Shown: piece after piece, positions 1 to 7,523 of the stretch
Layout: every line of letters begins with the position of its first letter
How positions within the stretch are numbered: position 1 is the first letter of the stretch
Source of the DNA: an uncultured Clostridia bacterium
GTDB taxonomy: Bacteria; Bacillota; Clostridia; Christensenellales; Aristaeellaceae
DNA: 16,931 nt
Assembly: GCA_934647305.1 (NCBI GenBank)
Contig: CAKUFI010000058.1
Span: 1 to 16,931, forward strand
Reading direction: 5' to 3'
The notes under the pieces: model-generated
Seen by the model: the letters and a program-made list of their open reading frames with translations, nothing else
What the model was told of the DNA's origin: nothing
Database searches by the model: none
Translations under genes and position numbers: made by a program

Positions 1-152
1 AAGGGTTTTCAGCCTTCCTGCCACCCTCTCCAGTCTCCGCTAAAAATCAAAGATTTTTCGGGCGCGGAGCCTGCAAGAAAACAATTTTTTCTCTGGGAAA
101 TGGGATTTACAAAAATCGCCCCGTGCCCACGCTGTATATTTGCACTGCCCGA

Positions 153-308
153 GTCGGCAATGCCGACAGGAGTTTTCCGGGGAATCCCGGAAAATCGGAG
201 AAATCAGCCGCTCCAATTTATGGCGGCTGGTTTCGTGTCCTGTCCGGCGGCAGCAGGTGGCAGTCGGCCCTGCCGACCGGCAGCAATTGGAACCGGGCAC
301 TGCCCGGT
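153..308. repeat. Cluster of short hairpins with a repeated GTCGG/CCGAC motif
   Basis: Four compact inverted repeats lie close together. GTCGGCA/TGCCGAC is at 153-167. TTTTCCGGG/CCCGGAAAA with a 4-base loop is at 173-194. GTCGG/CCGAC is at 263-277, and ACCGGGCA/TGCCCGGT is at 292-308. The first and third are copies of one another: 152-170 and 262-280 match at 16 of 19 bases. The word GCACTGCCCG also occurs twice, at 142-151 and 297-306. None is followed by a convincing T run, so they are not obvious terminators. Confidence 0.55.
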
Positions 309-400
309 CGAAAGGGCTGCGGCCTTCTCGAGCTTTCCCGAGTTTTTTGACAGTCTGAGCTCCCCTTTCAGAAGAGTCCTACACTGCGTACCAAATAAAA

Positions 401-477
401 CGCCCCTAAAGCGCCTCATTCGGGGAACCAGTCCGCTTTTACGTCCAGCTATTGCGGATCAGGGCGCTTTCCGGGCG
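401..477. repeat. Structured intergenic repeat, copy A
   Basis: Positions 408-477 match 563-632 without gaps at 59 of 70 bases, including an identical 24-base core (412-435). The copy can fold into nested helices: CGCCC 401-405 with GGGCG 473-477, AAAGCGCC 408-415 with GGCGCTTT 463-470, and TCCGC 432-436 with GCGGA 454-458. The fold is drawn on the plus strand, but the transcribed strand is not known. I do not recognise the family. Confidence 0.65.
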
Positions 478-553
478 TGCACCTCTGTGCAGGCACAGTT
501 TTCGGCCGCATTCCCCAGACACCACTTTTTTTGCAAGCCTTTTCGCTGATTCT

Positions 554-634
554 CCCACCTCCAAAACGCCTCATTCGGGGAACCAGTCCGTTTTTGTGTT
601 CATCTATTGCGGATCAAAGTGTTTTCCGGGTGGG
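554..634. repeat. Structured intergenic repeat, copy B
   Basis: This is the second copy, offset 155 bases from copy A. Ten of the 11 differences are transitions. The main helix is kept (563-570 with 618-625) through one compensatory change, G411-C467 in copy A to A566-T622 here, plus one G-T wobble and one mismatch. The inner helix TCCGT 587-591 with GCGGA 609-613 survives with a wobble. The outer helix is rebuilt from different bases, CCCAC 554-558 with GTGGG 630-634. This pattern suggests that the shape matters. Confidence 0.65.
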
Positions 635-638
635 GTTT

Positions 639-672
639 GGGGAGGCGCCTTTTTCAAAAAGGCGGCCTCCCC
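639..672 (-). terminator. Long hairpin just downstream of the aldo/keto reductase gene
   Basis: GGGGAGGC (639-646) pairs with GCCTCCCC (665-672), and GCCTTTTT (647-654) pairs with AAAAAGGC (656-663). This gives 16 base pairs with one bulged base (664) and a one-base loop, 8 bases beyond the reductase stop codon. On the minus strand it is not followed by a T run, so it may act as a weak terminator or as a 3'-end stabiliser rather than a classical intrinsic terminator. Confidence 0.5.
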
Positions 673-680
673 AACGTTCC

Positions 681-1643
681 CTATCGTCTCCCCGCCTCCC
701 CGCGCAGCGCGTGCAGGGCCCGAACCTGGTCGGGGGTCAGGACGGTTTCGCCCGCCTCGCGCAGCGCCTCGACCTGGCTGACACGGCTCACGCCCACGAT
801 GGGATAGACGGGGAAGGGCTGGCTGGTGAGGTAGGCGAGGGCGAGCGCGCCCACGCTGCGGCCGGTCTGCCTGGACATCTCGCGCAGAGCCTCGAAGGTT
901 TTGAGGTTGCCGGGGCACAGGTAGCGCCGCCTGGACTTTTCGCTCAGGCCCTCCTCGCCCAGCGTGTCCAGCTTGATAAAGAAGCCCTTGGCCTGGGAGG
1001 AATAGGCCATGCAGGGCATGCCGGTTTCTGCGTGCCAGGCATAGAGCGCCTCGTCCATCTCGTAGAGCGTGTCGTCCTCGCGGGTCATCATCTGCGCCAG
1101 ACTCCACTGGGGCTGATCCACGTCAAAGGGGCGCAGGCCGTGGGACAGGGCGTAGCTCCTCGCCTCCCGCAGCCGCTCGGGCGACCAGTTGGACGCGCCG
1201 ATCAGGCGAACGCGGCCGGTTTCAAGCAGCGCGTTCGCCGTCTCCACCAGCTCGCCCACCGGCCGGGCCGGGTCGTCCCGGTGCAGCCAGTAAAGATCTA
1301 CATAGTCGGTGTCCAGCGCCTCGAGACTGGCCTCAAGGTGCCCCAGCACGTCCGTGCGGGACAGCCTCGTGAAGGCCTCTTTGCCCCTCGTGATATAGCC
1401 GCCCTTGGTGTCCAGCACCAGCTTTTCCCGGTTGCCCCGCGCGCGCATCCACTTGCCGATCACGCGCTCGGCCGCGCCCTCGCCGTAGGCCCGCGCCGTG
1501 TCGATGAAGCTGCCGCCCAGCGCGCAGAAGGCGTCCAGCACATCGAAGACCTCCTCGTCCGGCATCGCGCTGCCGAAATAGGTCGAGCCCATGCTGATGA
1601 CTGACGCGCGCTTGCCCAGCGCCGCAATTTCGCGAGTTCTCAT
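681..1643 (-). CDS. Aldo/keto reductase family oxidoreductase
   Basis: The 320-residue product is a typical length for a cytosolic, NAD(P)H-dependent aldo/keto reductase with a TIM-barrel fold, which reduces carbonyl compounds or oxidises alcohols. The catalytic tetrad is visible: Asp48 and Tyr53 in FIDTARAYGEG, Lys80 in LVLDTKGGY, and His121 in YWLHRDDP. The C-terminal part carries the usual cofactor-binding region (SVGALALAYL, then PIVGVSRVSQ). I chose the ATG at 1643 because AGGAGAGG (1653-1660 on the plus map) sits 9 bases upstream of it, whereas it directly abuts the in-frame ATG at 1652. The gene is alone and divergent from the secreted-protein gene. The substrate cannot be read from the sequence. 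Confidence 0.93.
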   Translation of the reverse strand: MRTREIAALGKRASVISMGSTYFGSAMPDEEVFDVLDAFCALGGSFIDTARAYGEGAAERVIGKWMRARGNREKLVLDTKGGYITRGKEAFTRLSRTDVLGHLEASLEALDTDYVDLYWLHRDDPARPVGELVETANALLETGRVRLIGASNWSPERLREARSYALSHGLRPFDVDQPQWSLAQMMTREDDTLYEMDEALYAWHAETGMPCMAYSSQAKGFFIKLDTLGEEGLSEKSRRRYLCPGNLKTFEALREMSRQTGRSVGALALAYLTSQPFPVYPIVGVSRVSQVEALREAGETVLTPDQVRALHALRGEAGRR

Positions 1644-1672
1644 CGTCCTCATCCTCTCCTGTGTTTTTCCTA

Positions 1673-1701
1673 AGTATAAGCGCGCGGGCAGGCGTTGTCA
1701 A
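1673..1701 (-). promoter_or_regulatory. Sigma-A promoter of the aldo/keto reductase gene
   Basis: On the minus strand the -35 box TTGACA (1696-1701) and the -10 box TATACT (1673-1678) are separated by exactly 17 bases. The boxes and spacing are the same as in the aromatic operon promoter. It lies about 30 bases upstream of the chosen start codon, leaving a short 5' UTR. Confidence 0.85.
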
Positions 1702-1755
1702 TCCGCTTGTGAGGCCCGTCCTCACAAGATTTACGTGATCTGACAGGATCTGCCA

Positions 1756-1784
1756 TTGCATTGTACGCAATCTTCCTATATAAT
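1756..1784 (+). promoter_or_regulatory. Probable promoter of the secreted repeat protein gene
   Basis: A perfect TATAAT (1779-1784) is preceded at 17 bases by TTGCAT (1756-1761), a weak match to the -35 consensus. The region is AT-rich relative to its surroundings and lies 58 bases upstream of the ATG at 1843. Confidence 0.6.
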
Positions 1785-1842
1785 AAGGGCAATCATTCCA
1801 GATCGCGTTTTTCTGAACGAACTCTGAAAGAGGTACGCTTGT

Positions 1843-3816
1843 ATGAATAAGAAAAGCATCATCAGCCTGCTGCTTGCGGCGCTTCTGGCGCTTGCGGCGT
1901 TTCCGGCCTCGGCCGAGCAGGTGAAGGGCGCGGCGCTTCTGACCTGGCATCAGGACGGCATGGACGCGGCGCTTTACCTGAACGCCAGCGAGTACGACTG
2001 GCGAAGCGATCCGGACGGACTGCTTTCCCAGATCCTCGCCGCCTCGACCGTGTATACCCGCCACGGCGAGCAGGAAGAGCCCTGCGCGGTCATGCGCCTG
2101 CGCGTGGGCGGAGAGGACTCGTTCGTGGAGGGCATCGGCGAGGTGGCCGATTACGCGCGCGCGGCGAAGACCGTGTGCCTTGCGGCGGGCCTTTCCGCGC
2201 AGGAGAACGACTCCCTGCCCGAGCTGCTCAAGGCGCTGGGCGCCGAGGAACCCGCGCTGAGCACCCCGGTGACCCGCGAGGCCTGGAACGCGCTTATCTC
2301 CGCGCTCTGGCAGGCCGCCCCATCCGACGAGCAGGCGGCGCTGACCTTCGAGGAGCTGTACGCGGCGCTGACGGCCCACCTAGCCGACAAGGCGGCGCGC
2401 GAGGCGCTCTCCGGCTATCGGGCCGAGTTCGAGGCGCAGGGACAGACGACTGTCAACTGGGCGTTTCTCCTGTGCGTGCTGAGCGAGGCGCTCTCTCCCA
2501 GCGGCGAAAGCTATCCCTACCTGCTCTTCGGCGCGGGCGAAACCAACCGGAGACTGATTCTGCGCGGCGAGCAGCCCGAGTACACCGTCCGGCTGTTTGT
2601 GGACGACGAGTGCATCAGCCGGCTGACCGTGCGCGAGGGCGAGGACGTCGAGCTGCCACAGATTTCTGGCGTGACCTGGCTGAGCAGCGGCAAAAACATC
2701 CAGTCGGATACCGACCTGTGCGGCTACACCACGCTGCGCGTGACCTATCGCCTGACCAACGCCGCCGATTTTGCCGACCGGCTGGGCGACCTGCCGGTGG
2801 AGTGGGTGCAGACCGTGCTCTACGGCCATCGCGTGCGCCCGTCGGTGCATTATATCGAGGCGCTGTCCGAGAAGCAGCTGCGCGTGGAATGGAGCGCCGG
2901 CGCGAACGACCGCGTGAAGCAGGAGAAGACGATCGAGGGCAAGCTGATCTTTGAAGGCGAAACGCCCTCGCCGAGCGCGCTGCCCACCGTGGAGCCCACC
3001 GCCACCCCCGTGCCCGAGAGCTGCACCGTGACCTTCGTCTACCCGGCTGAGCTGGGTTATTCCGAGGCGGAATCGCGCGTGACCGTGACCGTTCCCTTCG
3101 GCGGCAGCGCCACCCCGCCCACGCCCGACAAGGCGCATCAGAAGGAGCATTACACCCTCACCTGGCCGGCAGGCTGGGAAAACGTGACCGCCGACGTCAC
3201 CATTGAGGGTGTGCTCACCCCGAAGACCTACACCGTCCGCTGCCGCGTGCTCGACGCGCAGGGCAAGGAGCTCTATGCGCAGGATCACGCCCACGTCTAC
3301 GGCACGGCGCTGACCCTGCCCTCGTTCGACCTGCCCGACGGCCAGAAGGTCGAGTGGGACAATCTGCCCGATCAGATCACCGGCGACTGCGAGATCATCG
3401 GCCACGTGGTCGAGATTCGCGTCAAGGTGACCTATCGCCTGGTCGCGCTGGACGGCACCGTCACCGAGCTGGGCGAGGAAACCGTGCCCTATGGCGGCAA
3501 CGCCACGCTGCCCGTGATTGAGATTCCAGACGGCTGCGAGGTCACCTGGAGCGGCACGCTGTCCGGCCTGACCGAGGACACCGTCGTCACCGGAAAGCTC
3601 ACCCAGCGCCACTACACCGTCACCGTCCAGATCTTCGACGCCGACGGCAACGTCTACTACTCCAGCACCCAGCAGGTCTCTCACGGCGGCACCGCGACCG
3701 CGCCGGCCTTCACCGTGCCGGACGACTGCACCTTCGCCTGGGATGAGGGCACCAGCTTCGAAAACGTCACCTCCGACCGCACGCTGACCGGCCGCCTGAC
3801 CCGCAAGGCTGCCTGA
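1843..3816 (+). CDS. Secreted protein with four C-terminal InlB/MucBP-like beta repeats
   Basis: The 657-residue product begins with a clear Sec signal peptide: MNKK, a Leu/Ala-rich core, and ASA before Glu25. Residues about 25-370 form an N-terminal region I do not recognise. A Pro/Ser/Thr-rich linker follows at about 372-392. Four units of about 65 residues then start near 394, 460, 523 and 588. Each has the layout YTVxV, a turn with GG, a P-rich strand, then W and a final xVTxDxxxxGxLT strand, resembling the Listeria-Bacteroides (InlB B) or MucBP repeat shape. There is no LPXTG motif, transmembrane anchor or lipobox, so it is probably released or held non-covalently. AAAGAGG (1827-1833) supports the ATG. 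The role is unknown; surface binding or a structural role is inference only. Confidence 0.8.
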   Translation: MNKKSIISLLLAALLALAAFPASAEQVKGAALLTWHQDGMDAALYLNASEYDWRSDPDGLLSQILAASTVYTRHGEQEEPCAVMRLRVGGEDSFVEGIGEVADYARAAKTVCLAAGLSAQENDSLPELLKALGAEEPALSTPVTREAWNALISALWQAAPSDEQAALTFEELYAALTAHLADKAAREALSGYRAEFEAQGQTTVNWAFLLCVLSEALSPSGESYPYLLFGAGETNRRLILRGEQPEYTVRLFVDDECISRLTVREGEDVELPQISGVTWLSSGKNIQSDTDLCGYTTLRVTYRLTNAADFADRLGDLPVEWVQTVLYGHRVRPSVHYIEALSEKQLRVEWSAGANDRVKQEKTIEGKLIFEGETPSPSALPTVEPTATPVPESCTVTFVYPAELGYSEAESRVTVTVPFGGSATPPTPDKAHQKEHYTLTWPAGWENVTADVTIEGVLTPKTYTVRCRVLDAQGKELYAQDHAHVYGTALTLPSFDLPDGQKVEWDNLPDQITGDCEIIGHVVEIRVKVTYRLVALDGTVTELGEETVPYGGNATLPVIEIPDGCEVTWSGTLSGLTEDTVVTGKLTQRHYTVTVQIFDADGNVYYSSTQQVSHGGTATAPAFTVPDDCTFAWDEGTSFENVTSDRTLTGRLTRKAA

Positions 3817-3831
3817 CGCGATTCATACGAA

Positions 3832-3868
3832 ACGCCCCGCACGGAGAAAAACCGCGCGGGGCGTCTTT
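3832..3868. terminator. Shared terminator hairpin between convergent genes
   Basis: ACGCCCCGC (3832-3840) pairs perfectly with GCGGGGCGT (3856-3864). A further CGG/CCG helix (3842-3844 with 3852-3854) lies inside, with a 7-base A-rich loop. The plus strand continues TCTTTA and the minus strand continues TTTCGT, so U tracts are short on both sides. Its place between converging genes suggests bidirectional use. Confidence 0.75.
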
Positions 3869-3878
3869 ATGCGCCCTT

Positions 3879-4517
3879 TCATCGGCAGAAGGGCAGGGCA
3901 AGGCTGTTGAGCGGGGAGTAGCGCCCCTGGCAGAAGCGGGAGACCTGGGGCAGGTAGATCAGCGTGCCCACCAGGCAGACGATCATGTCCTGCATCGTGT
4001 CGGCCACGCCGGAGAGCAGCACCCGCTGCACGTCCCGTCCGGTGATCGCGTGCACGGCGTACTCACAGATTTCCCACAGCCCGGCCACCGCCATCGACCC
4101 GAAAAAGACGAACAGCATTGCCAGCAGGCGCTCGTCCGCCTCAGGCTTTTTGCCCGGACGCGCGGCGCAGTACACGCACAGACACAGCATGCTCACGAAC
4201 GCCCCCGAGAGCGTGTGCACCAGCTTGTCGAAGCCCGGTACGCGCTGGTACAGGTCGATGACCGAGCCCAGCGTGTATCCGAGGAACGAGAAGGCCAGTA
4301 TGCAGAAGCTGAGCTGCTCGACCCGCCGCAGCCTGAACAGCCGGTAAAACAGCTCGGGCAGCGCCGGGATAATCAGCGTGCCCAGCGCGATGCCGAAGTG
4401 ATACGCGTCCCAGCGCGCGCTGTAATACAGCACGCAGGCCAGGTTGAACGCAAAGTAGAACGGATAGAACACGCGGTTGATCCGATGAAACTGCTGCTCG
4501 AAATCGACGGAAGCCAT
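3879..4517 (-). CDS. DUF2238-like integral membrane protein
   Basis: The 212-residue protein is strongly hydrophobic, with about five predicted membrane segments (near 20-32, 42-55, 68-88, 105-118, 131-148), and a possible sixth near 178-190. Polar residues sit in a pattern typical of the DUF2238 (YjdF-like) family: FDKLVH (Asp97, His101), WEICEY (Glu149, Glu152) and DTMQDM (Asp173, Asp177). Such a cluster could bind a metal or be catalytic, but no activity is established and I only infer family membership. GAGGTG (4525-4530 on the plus map), 7 bases upstream, supports the start. The gene lies 95 bases downstream of ftsH beyond a terminator-like hairpin. I see no promoter of its own, so it may depend on readthrough. 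Confidence 0.75.
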   Translation of the reverse strand: MASVDFEQQFHRINRVFYPFYFAFNLACVLYYSARWDAYHFGIALGTLIIPALPELFYRLFRLRRVEQLSFCILAFSFLGYTLGSVIDLYQRVPGFDKLVHTLSGAFVSMLCLCVYCAARPGKKPEADERLLAMLFVFFGSMAVAGLWEICEYAVHAITGRDVQRVLLSGVADTMQDMIVCLVGTLIYLPQVSRFCQGRYSPLNSLALPFCR

Positions 4518-4557
4518 GTTTTCACACCTCGTATCATGAAATCCAGTGCAGACGAAA

Positions 4558-4597
4558 GCCTGCCCGGGACGGAAAATCGATCGGTCCGCGGGCAGGC
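4558..4597 (-). terminator. Terminator-like hairpin after ftsH
   Basis: GCCTGCCCG (4558-4566) pairs with CGGGCAGGC (4589-4597), and the helix continues as GGAC (4567-4570) with GTCC (4584-4587) across one bulged base. This makes a 13-bp stem 15 bases after the ftsH stop codon. On the minus strand the stem is followed by TTTCGTCT, a weak U tract, so termination may be partial. Confidence 0.65.
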
Positions 4598-4612
4598 CTG
4601 CCTGTGCGTTTG

Positions 4613-6448
4613 TCAGTTCTTCTTGAGGATGGCCATGAATTCCTCGCCGGTGATGGTTTCCTTCTCCAGCAGGTACTTGGCCAGCTCATGCAGCTTGGGC
4701 TCGTTCTCCTTCAGAATGCGGTCGGCCTTGGCGCGGGCGGTCTTGACCAGGCTGATGACCTGCTGGTCGATCTTCTCCGCGGTGGCCTGCGCGCAGGCGA
4801 GGGAGGTATCCTGGCCCAGGTACATGTTGGTCGTGGTCTCCAGGGCGACCATGCCGAATTCCTCGCTCATGCCGTAGCGCGCGACCATGCCGCGGGCCAG
4901 CTTGGTGGCCTGCTCGATGTCGTTGGAAGCGCCGGTGGTGATCCGGCCGAAGACCAGCTTTTCCGCCGCCTGGCCGCCGGTGAGCGTGGCCAGCTTGTTT
5001 TCCATTTCTTCCTGGTTCATCAGGAAGCGCTCGCCCTCGTCCACCTGCATGGTGTAGCCCAGCGCGCCCGAGGTGCGGGGAATGATGGTGATCTTGGTAA
5101 CCGGGGCGGAATCGGTCTGCAGCGCGGCGACCAGCGCGTGGCCGATCTCGTGATAGGACACGATGCGCTTTTCCTCCTCGGACAGCACCTCGCCCTTGCG
5201 CTGATAGCCCGCGATGACCGTCTCGACGCTCTCCTCAAGATCCTCCTGAGTCACCGTGTCGCGGTGCATGCGCACGGCGCGCAGCGCGGCCTCGTTGACG
5301 ATGTTGGCCAGCTCCGCGCCGCTCGCGCCCGAGGTGGCCCGGGCGACGACGTTCCAGTCCACCTTGTCGGCCATGTGAACGTCCTTGGCGTGTACCTTCA
5401 GGATGGCGATACGGCCGCTCAGGTCAGGCAGCTGCACCGGAATGCGCCGGTCGAAGCGGCCGGGGCGCAGCAGCGCCGGGTCGAGCGACTCGGGCCGGTT
5501 GGTCGCGGCCAGTATGACCACGCCCTTCTTGCCGTCGAAGCCGTCCATTTCGGTCAGCAGCTGGTTGAGCGTCTGCTCGCGCTCGTCGTTGCCGCCCATG
5601 CCCGCGCCGTCGCGCTTCTTGCCGATGGTGTCGATCTCGTCGATGAACACGATGCAGGGCGCCTTTTCATTGGCCTGCTTGAACAGGTCGCGCACCTTGG
5701 CCGCGCCCATACCTACGAACATCTCCACGAATTCCGAGCCGGAAATCGAGAAGAAGGGCACGTGCGCCTCGCCCGCGACCGCCTTGGCCAGCAGCGTCTT
5801 GCCGGTGCCGGGAGGGCCCACGAGCAGCGCGCCCTTGGGCAGCTTCGCGCCGATTTTGGCGTACTTTTCAGGCTCGTGCAGGAAGTCGACGATCTCGACC
5901 AGCGCCTCCTTGGCCTCGTCCTCGCCGGCCACGTTGGCGAAGGTCACGCCGGTCTCATTCTCGGCGACGATCTTCGCACCCGACTTGCCGAAGCTCATGG
6001 CGTTCGCGCCGGGCAGGCCGCCCGCCTTCTGGATGCGCCTGAGGATCATCTGGCCGATCGCGCTGAAGATCGCGATGGGCAGGATCCAGGAAATGATGAA
6101 GTTGAGCAGCGGGGAGTTCTGCGTCGGTATCGTGGACTCGAATTCCACGTCCGCCTTTTCCAGGCGCTCGCGCAGGCCGTCGTCCGGGAAGACGCCGGTC
6201 TTGTAGATGCCCTCCTCGCCCTGATCGTCCTTGGCGATGAACATGATCTGCTCGCTGTCCTGCTCCAGGGCGACCTCGGTCACCTGACCCGCGTCGACCA
6301 TCTTCAAAAAATCGCTGTAGCCGACCTCGCGCACCTGGCGCTGCAGCAGCACCGGGAACAGGAAGGTATTGAGCAGCAGCAGCGCGATCGTCGCGATGGC
6401 GCAGTAGTAAACAAACGGTTTCTTGCTGGGCTTGTCCGACTGAATCAT
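4613..6448 (-). CDS. ftsH: ATP-dependent zinc metalloprotease FtsH
   Basis: FtsH is a membrane-anchored hexameric AAA+ protease that degrades misfolded membrane proteins and short-lived regulators. The 611-residue product is complete. It has membrane segment 1 (about 14-35), an extracytoplasmic domain, membrane segment 2 (about 114-136), Walker A GPPGTGKT (211-218), pore loop MFVG (Phe244), and Walker B IVFIDEID (266-273). A second region of homology carries Arg328 and Arg331. The zinc site HEIGH (433-437) holds catalytic Glu434, with Asp510 as the likely third ligand. HEIGH replaces the more usual HEAGH but keeps the HExxH core. The Shine-Dalgarno AGGAG lies 7 bases before the ATG. The gene has its own promoter and is followed by a hairpin. 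Confidence 0.98.
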   Translation of the reverse strand: MIQSDKPSKKPFVYYCAIATIALLLLNTFLFPVLLQRQVREVGYSDFLKMVDAGQVTEVALEQDSEQIMFIAKDDQGEEGIYKTGVFPDDGLRERLEKADVEFESTIPTQNSPLLNFIISWILPIAIFSAIGQMILRRIQKAGGLPGANAMSFGKSGAKIVAENETGVTFANVAGEDEAKEALVEIVDFLHEPEKYAKIGAKLPKGALLVGPPGTGKTLLAKAVAGEAHVPFFSISGSEFVEMFVGMGAAKVRDLFKQANEKAPCIVFIDEIDTIGKKRDGAGMGGNDEREQTLNQLLTEMDGFDGKKGVVILAATNRPESLDPALLRPGRFDRRIPVQLPDLSGRIAILKVHAKDVHMADKVDWNVVARATSGASGAELANIVNEAALRAVRMHRDTVTQEDLEESVETVIAGYQRKGEVLSEEEKRIVSYHEIGHALVAALQTDSAPVTKITIIPRTSGALGYTMQVDEGERFLMNQEEMENKLATLTGGQAAEKLVFGRITTGASNDIEQATKLARGMVARYGMSEEFGMVALETTTNMYLGQDTSLACAQATAEKIDQQVISLVKTARAKADRILKENEPKLHELAKYLLEKETITGEEFMAILKKN

Positions 6449-6491
6449 GAAAAGACTCCTCTCTGTGAGCGTTTTCGCAGGGAACAGCTCT

Positions 6492-6500
6492 ATTATAGCA
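6492..6500 (-). promoter_or_regulatory. Extended -10 promoter of ftsH
   Basis: The minus strand reads TGCTATAAT, a perfect -10 box with an upstream TG extension, 44 bases before the ftsH ATG. At the usual distance the only -35 candidate is a T-rich stretch (around 6514-6520), so the extended -10 probably does most of the work. I see no CIRCE element or other heat-shock operator. Confidence 0.65.
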
Positions 6501-6553
6501 CGGCAATGCGGCGAAAAAAACGGTCACTTTCGCACATCTGCCTGAAAGCCATG

Positions 6554-6817
6554 TTATTTCTCGCTCTTCCCCCTGCGCAGGGCCGACGCGCCGTTCGTCG
6601 CGCACAGCGCGATGATCACGCCGTACACCGCGTACATAAAGGCGTGGGTCGACCCGCCCTGCGCCCATTCGTTGATCAGGATCGCCAGCCACAGGGCCGC
6701 CTGCGCGAAGTACACGGCAGCGTCCAGCTTGGCGCTTCCCCGCTTTTTCAGGTGCAGGATGATCAGCGCGAGATAGCCCAGCAGGCTCAGTATCAGCAGA
6801 ATCCAGGACAGAATCAT
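6554..6817 (-). CDS. Small membrane protein of unknown function
   Basis: The 87-residue product has three likely membrane helices (about 3-22, 33-50, 58-75) and ends in a basic tail (RRGKSEK), which would face the cytoplasm. I do not recognise a family. A strong GGAGGAG ribosome binding site lies a few bases before the ATG. It follows the P-loop NTPase gene after 18 bases, so the two are probably co-transcribed. The next gene, ftsH, starts 105 bases on and has its own promoter. Confidence 0.7.
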   Translation of the reverse strand: MILSWILLILSLLGYLALIILHLKKRGSAKLDAAVYFAQAALWLAILINEWAQGGSTHAFMYAVYGVIIALCATNGASALRRGKSEK

Positions 6818-6835
6818 GTGATCTCCTCCATTCTC

Positions 6836-7498
6836 TTATTCAGTTTCGGCCGAGGGCTGCCATCCGAAGGCGCGCTCCACCCGCGCGAGCGTTTCCTCGG
6901 GCGAAAGACCCTCGTTTCGGTCGATACATCGATGGCCGCTTCGCTTCATGGCGAGGTAGCGCGGCAGGTTGAAGCGAAGAAGCGCCGCGCGGCAGGTCGC
7001 CCTCGCCCGCGCGGGGTCGGACGCGCTTTCAAGGAAGCGGGCGAAGCCCTCGTGGTCGGGTCGGGCGCAGTAATCCTCCAGCAGGCGCGACGGCTCCTTC
7101 ACCAGAAAGACGATCCGTCCCGGCTCGGTCAGCCGCCCCGCTTCCTCCGCGCTCAGGTGACAGTCGCACACCACGCGCCGCCCCTGTGACAGGCGAATCA
7201 GGTCGAGCAGCACGAAATCCAGTTGCTCGCGCGTGCTGTCCTCCAGCCAGGCGGCGTATTCCTCTGCGCTGCGGCCGAAGAAGTCGTCTGCGCCCTCGAA
7301 GCGTCGGTTCATGGCGGGCTGAAGCCGCGCGTCGGACAGCCGCCGGTGCGCCTCGAAGCGCTCGTCCGCGTCATAGAGCAGCAGGCCGTGCCTTTCGCTC
7401 AGCAGGCGGGAAATTGTGCTCTTGCCGCCGCAGGGCGTGCCGGAGACGAAGTACACGTTCTTCAGGGCCTGCCTCAGCGCGTTGTCGCGAATGTCCAT
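6836..7498 (-). CDS. P-loop NTPase, possibly a small-molecule or nucleotide kinase-like protein
   Basis: The 220-residue soluble protein has a Walker A loop GTPCGGKST (20-28) placed close to the N terminus, as in small kinases of the shikimate or adenylate kinase type. YDADERFEAHRR (from about 42) follows, with acidic residues where such kinases hold substrate. RRVVCDCHLS near 107 could be the Walker B-like strand. The rest matches no family I can name, so the substrate is unknown. AAGGAGG is about 9 bases upstream of the ATG. The gene starts 25 bases after the stop of the helix-turn-helix protein and is followed at 18 bases by a small membrane protein gene, suggesting one transcript. Confidence 0.75.
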   Translation of the reverse strand: MDIRDNALRQALKNVYFVSGTPCGGKSTISRLLSERHGLLLYDADERFEAHRRLSDARLQPAMNRRFEGADDFFGRSAEEYAAWLEDSTREQLDFVLLDLIRLSQGRRVVCDCHLSAEEAGRLTEPGRIVFLVKEPSRLLEDYCARPDHEGFARFLESASDPARARATCRAALLRFNLPRYLAMKRSGHRCIDRNEGLSPEETLARVERAFGWQPSAETE

Positions 7499-7523
7499 GG
7501 GTCGTCGCCTCCTTTCCGGGTCG

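Larger units (their letters stand above)
1..680. other. Gene-free intergenic stretch with hairpins and a structured repeat
   Basis: I see no believable gene here. The open frames that cross the region lack ribosome binding sites and recognisable domains. The stretch is instead rich in inverted repeats: a nested hairpin at 35-69 (arms CTCCGC/GCGGAG and AAAAATC/GATTTTT), small hairpins at 153-167, 173-194, 263-277 and 292-308, and a long hairpin at 639-672. It also holds two copies of a structured repeat, listed separately. Function is unknown. It may be a non-coding RNA locus, a decayed repeat island, or the 3' flank of a gene to the left of the window. Confidence 0.6.

Noticed and set aside
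100..549. Open frame of 149 codons on the plus strand in the intergenic region.
   Set aside because: It runs through several hairpins and repeat copy A without a ribosome binding site. The two repeat copies read as similar peptides only because the DNA is repeated, in different frames.
1644..1652. Start of the aldo/keto reductase three codons earlier, at ATG 1652.
   Set aside because: The AGGAGAGG site would touch that ATG with no spacer. The ATG at 1643 has the normal 9-base spacing.
4604..7189. Very long plus-strand open frame (861 codons) opposite ftsH and the NTPase gene.
   Set aside because: It is the antisense shadow of GC-rich genes, with low-complexity His/Leu/Arg/Asp composition, no ribosome binding site and no domain. 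ftsH on the other strand is unambiguous.
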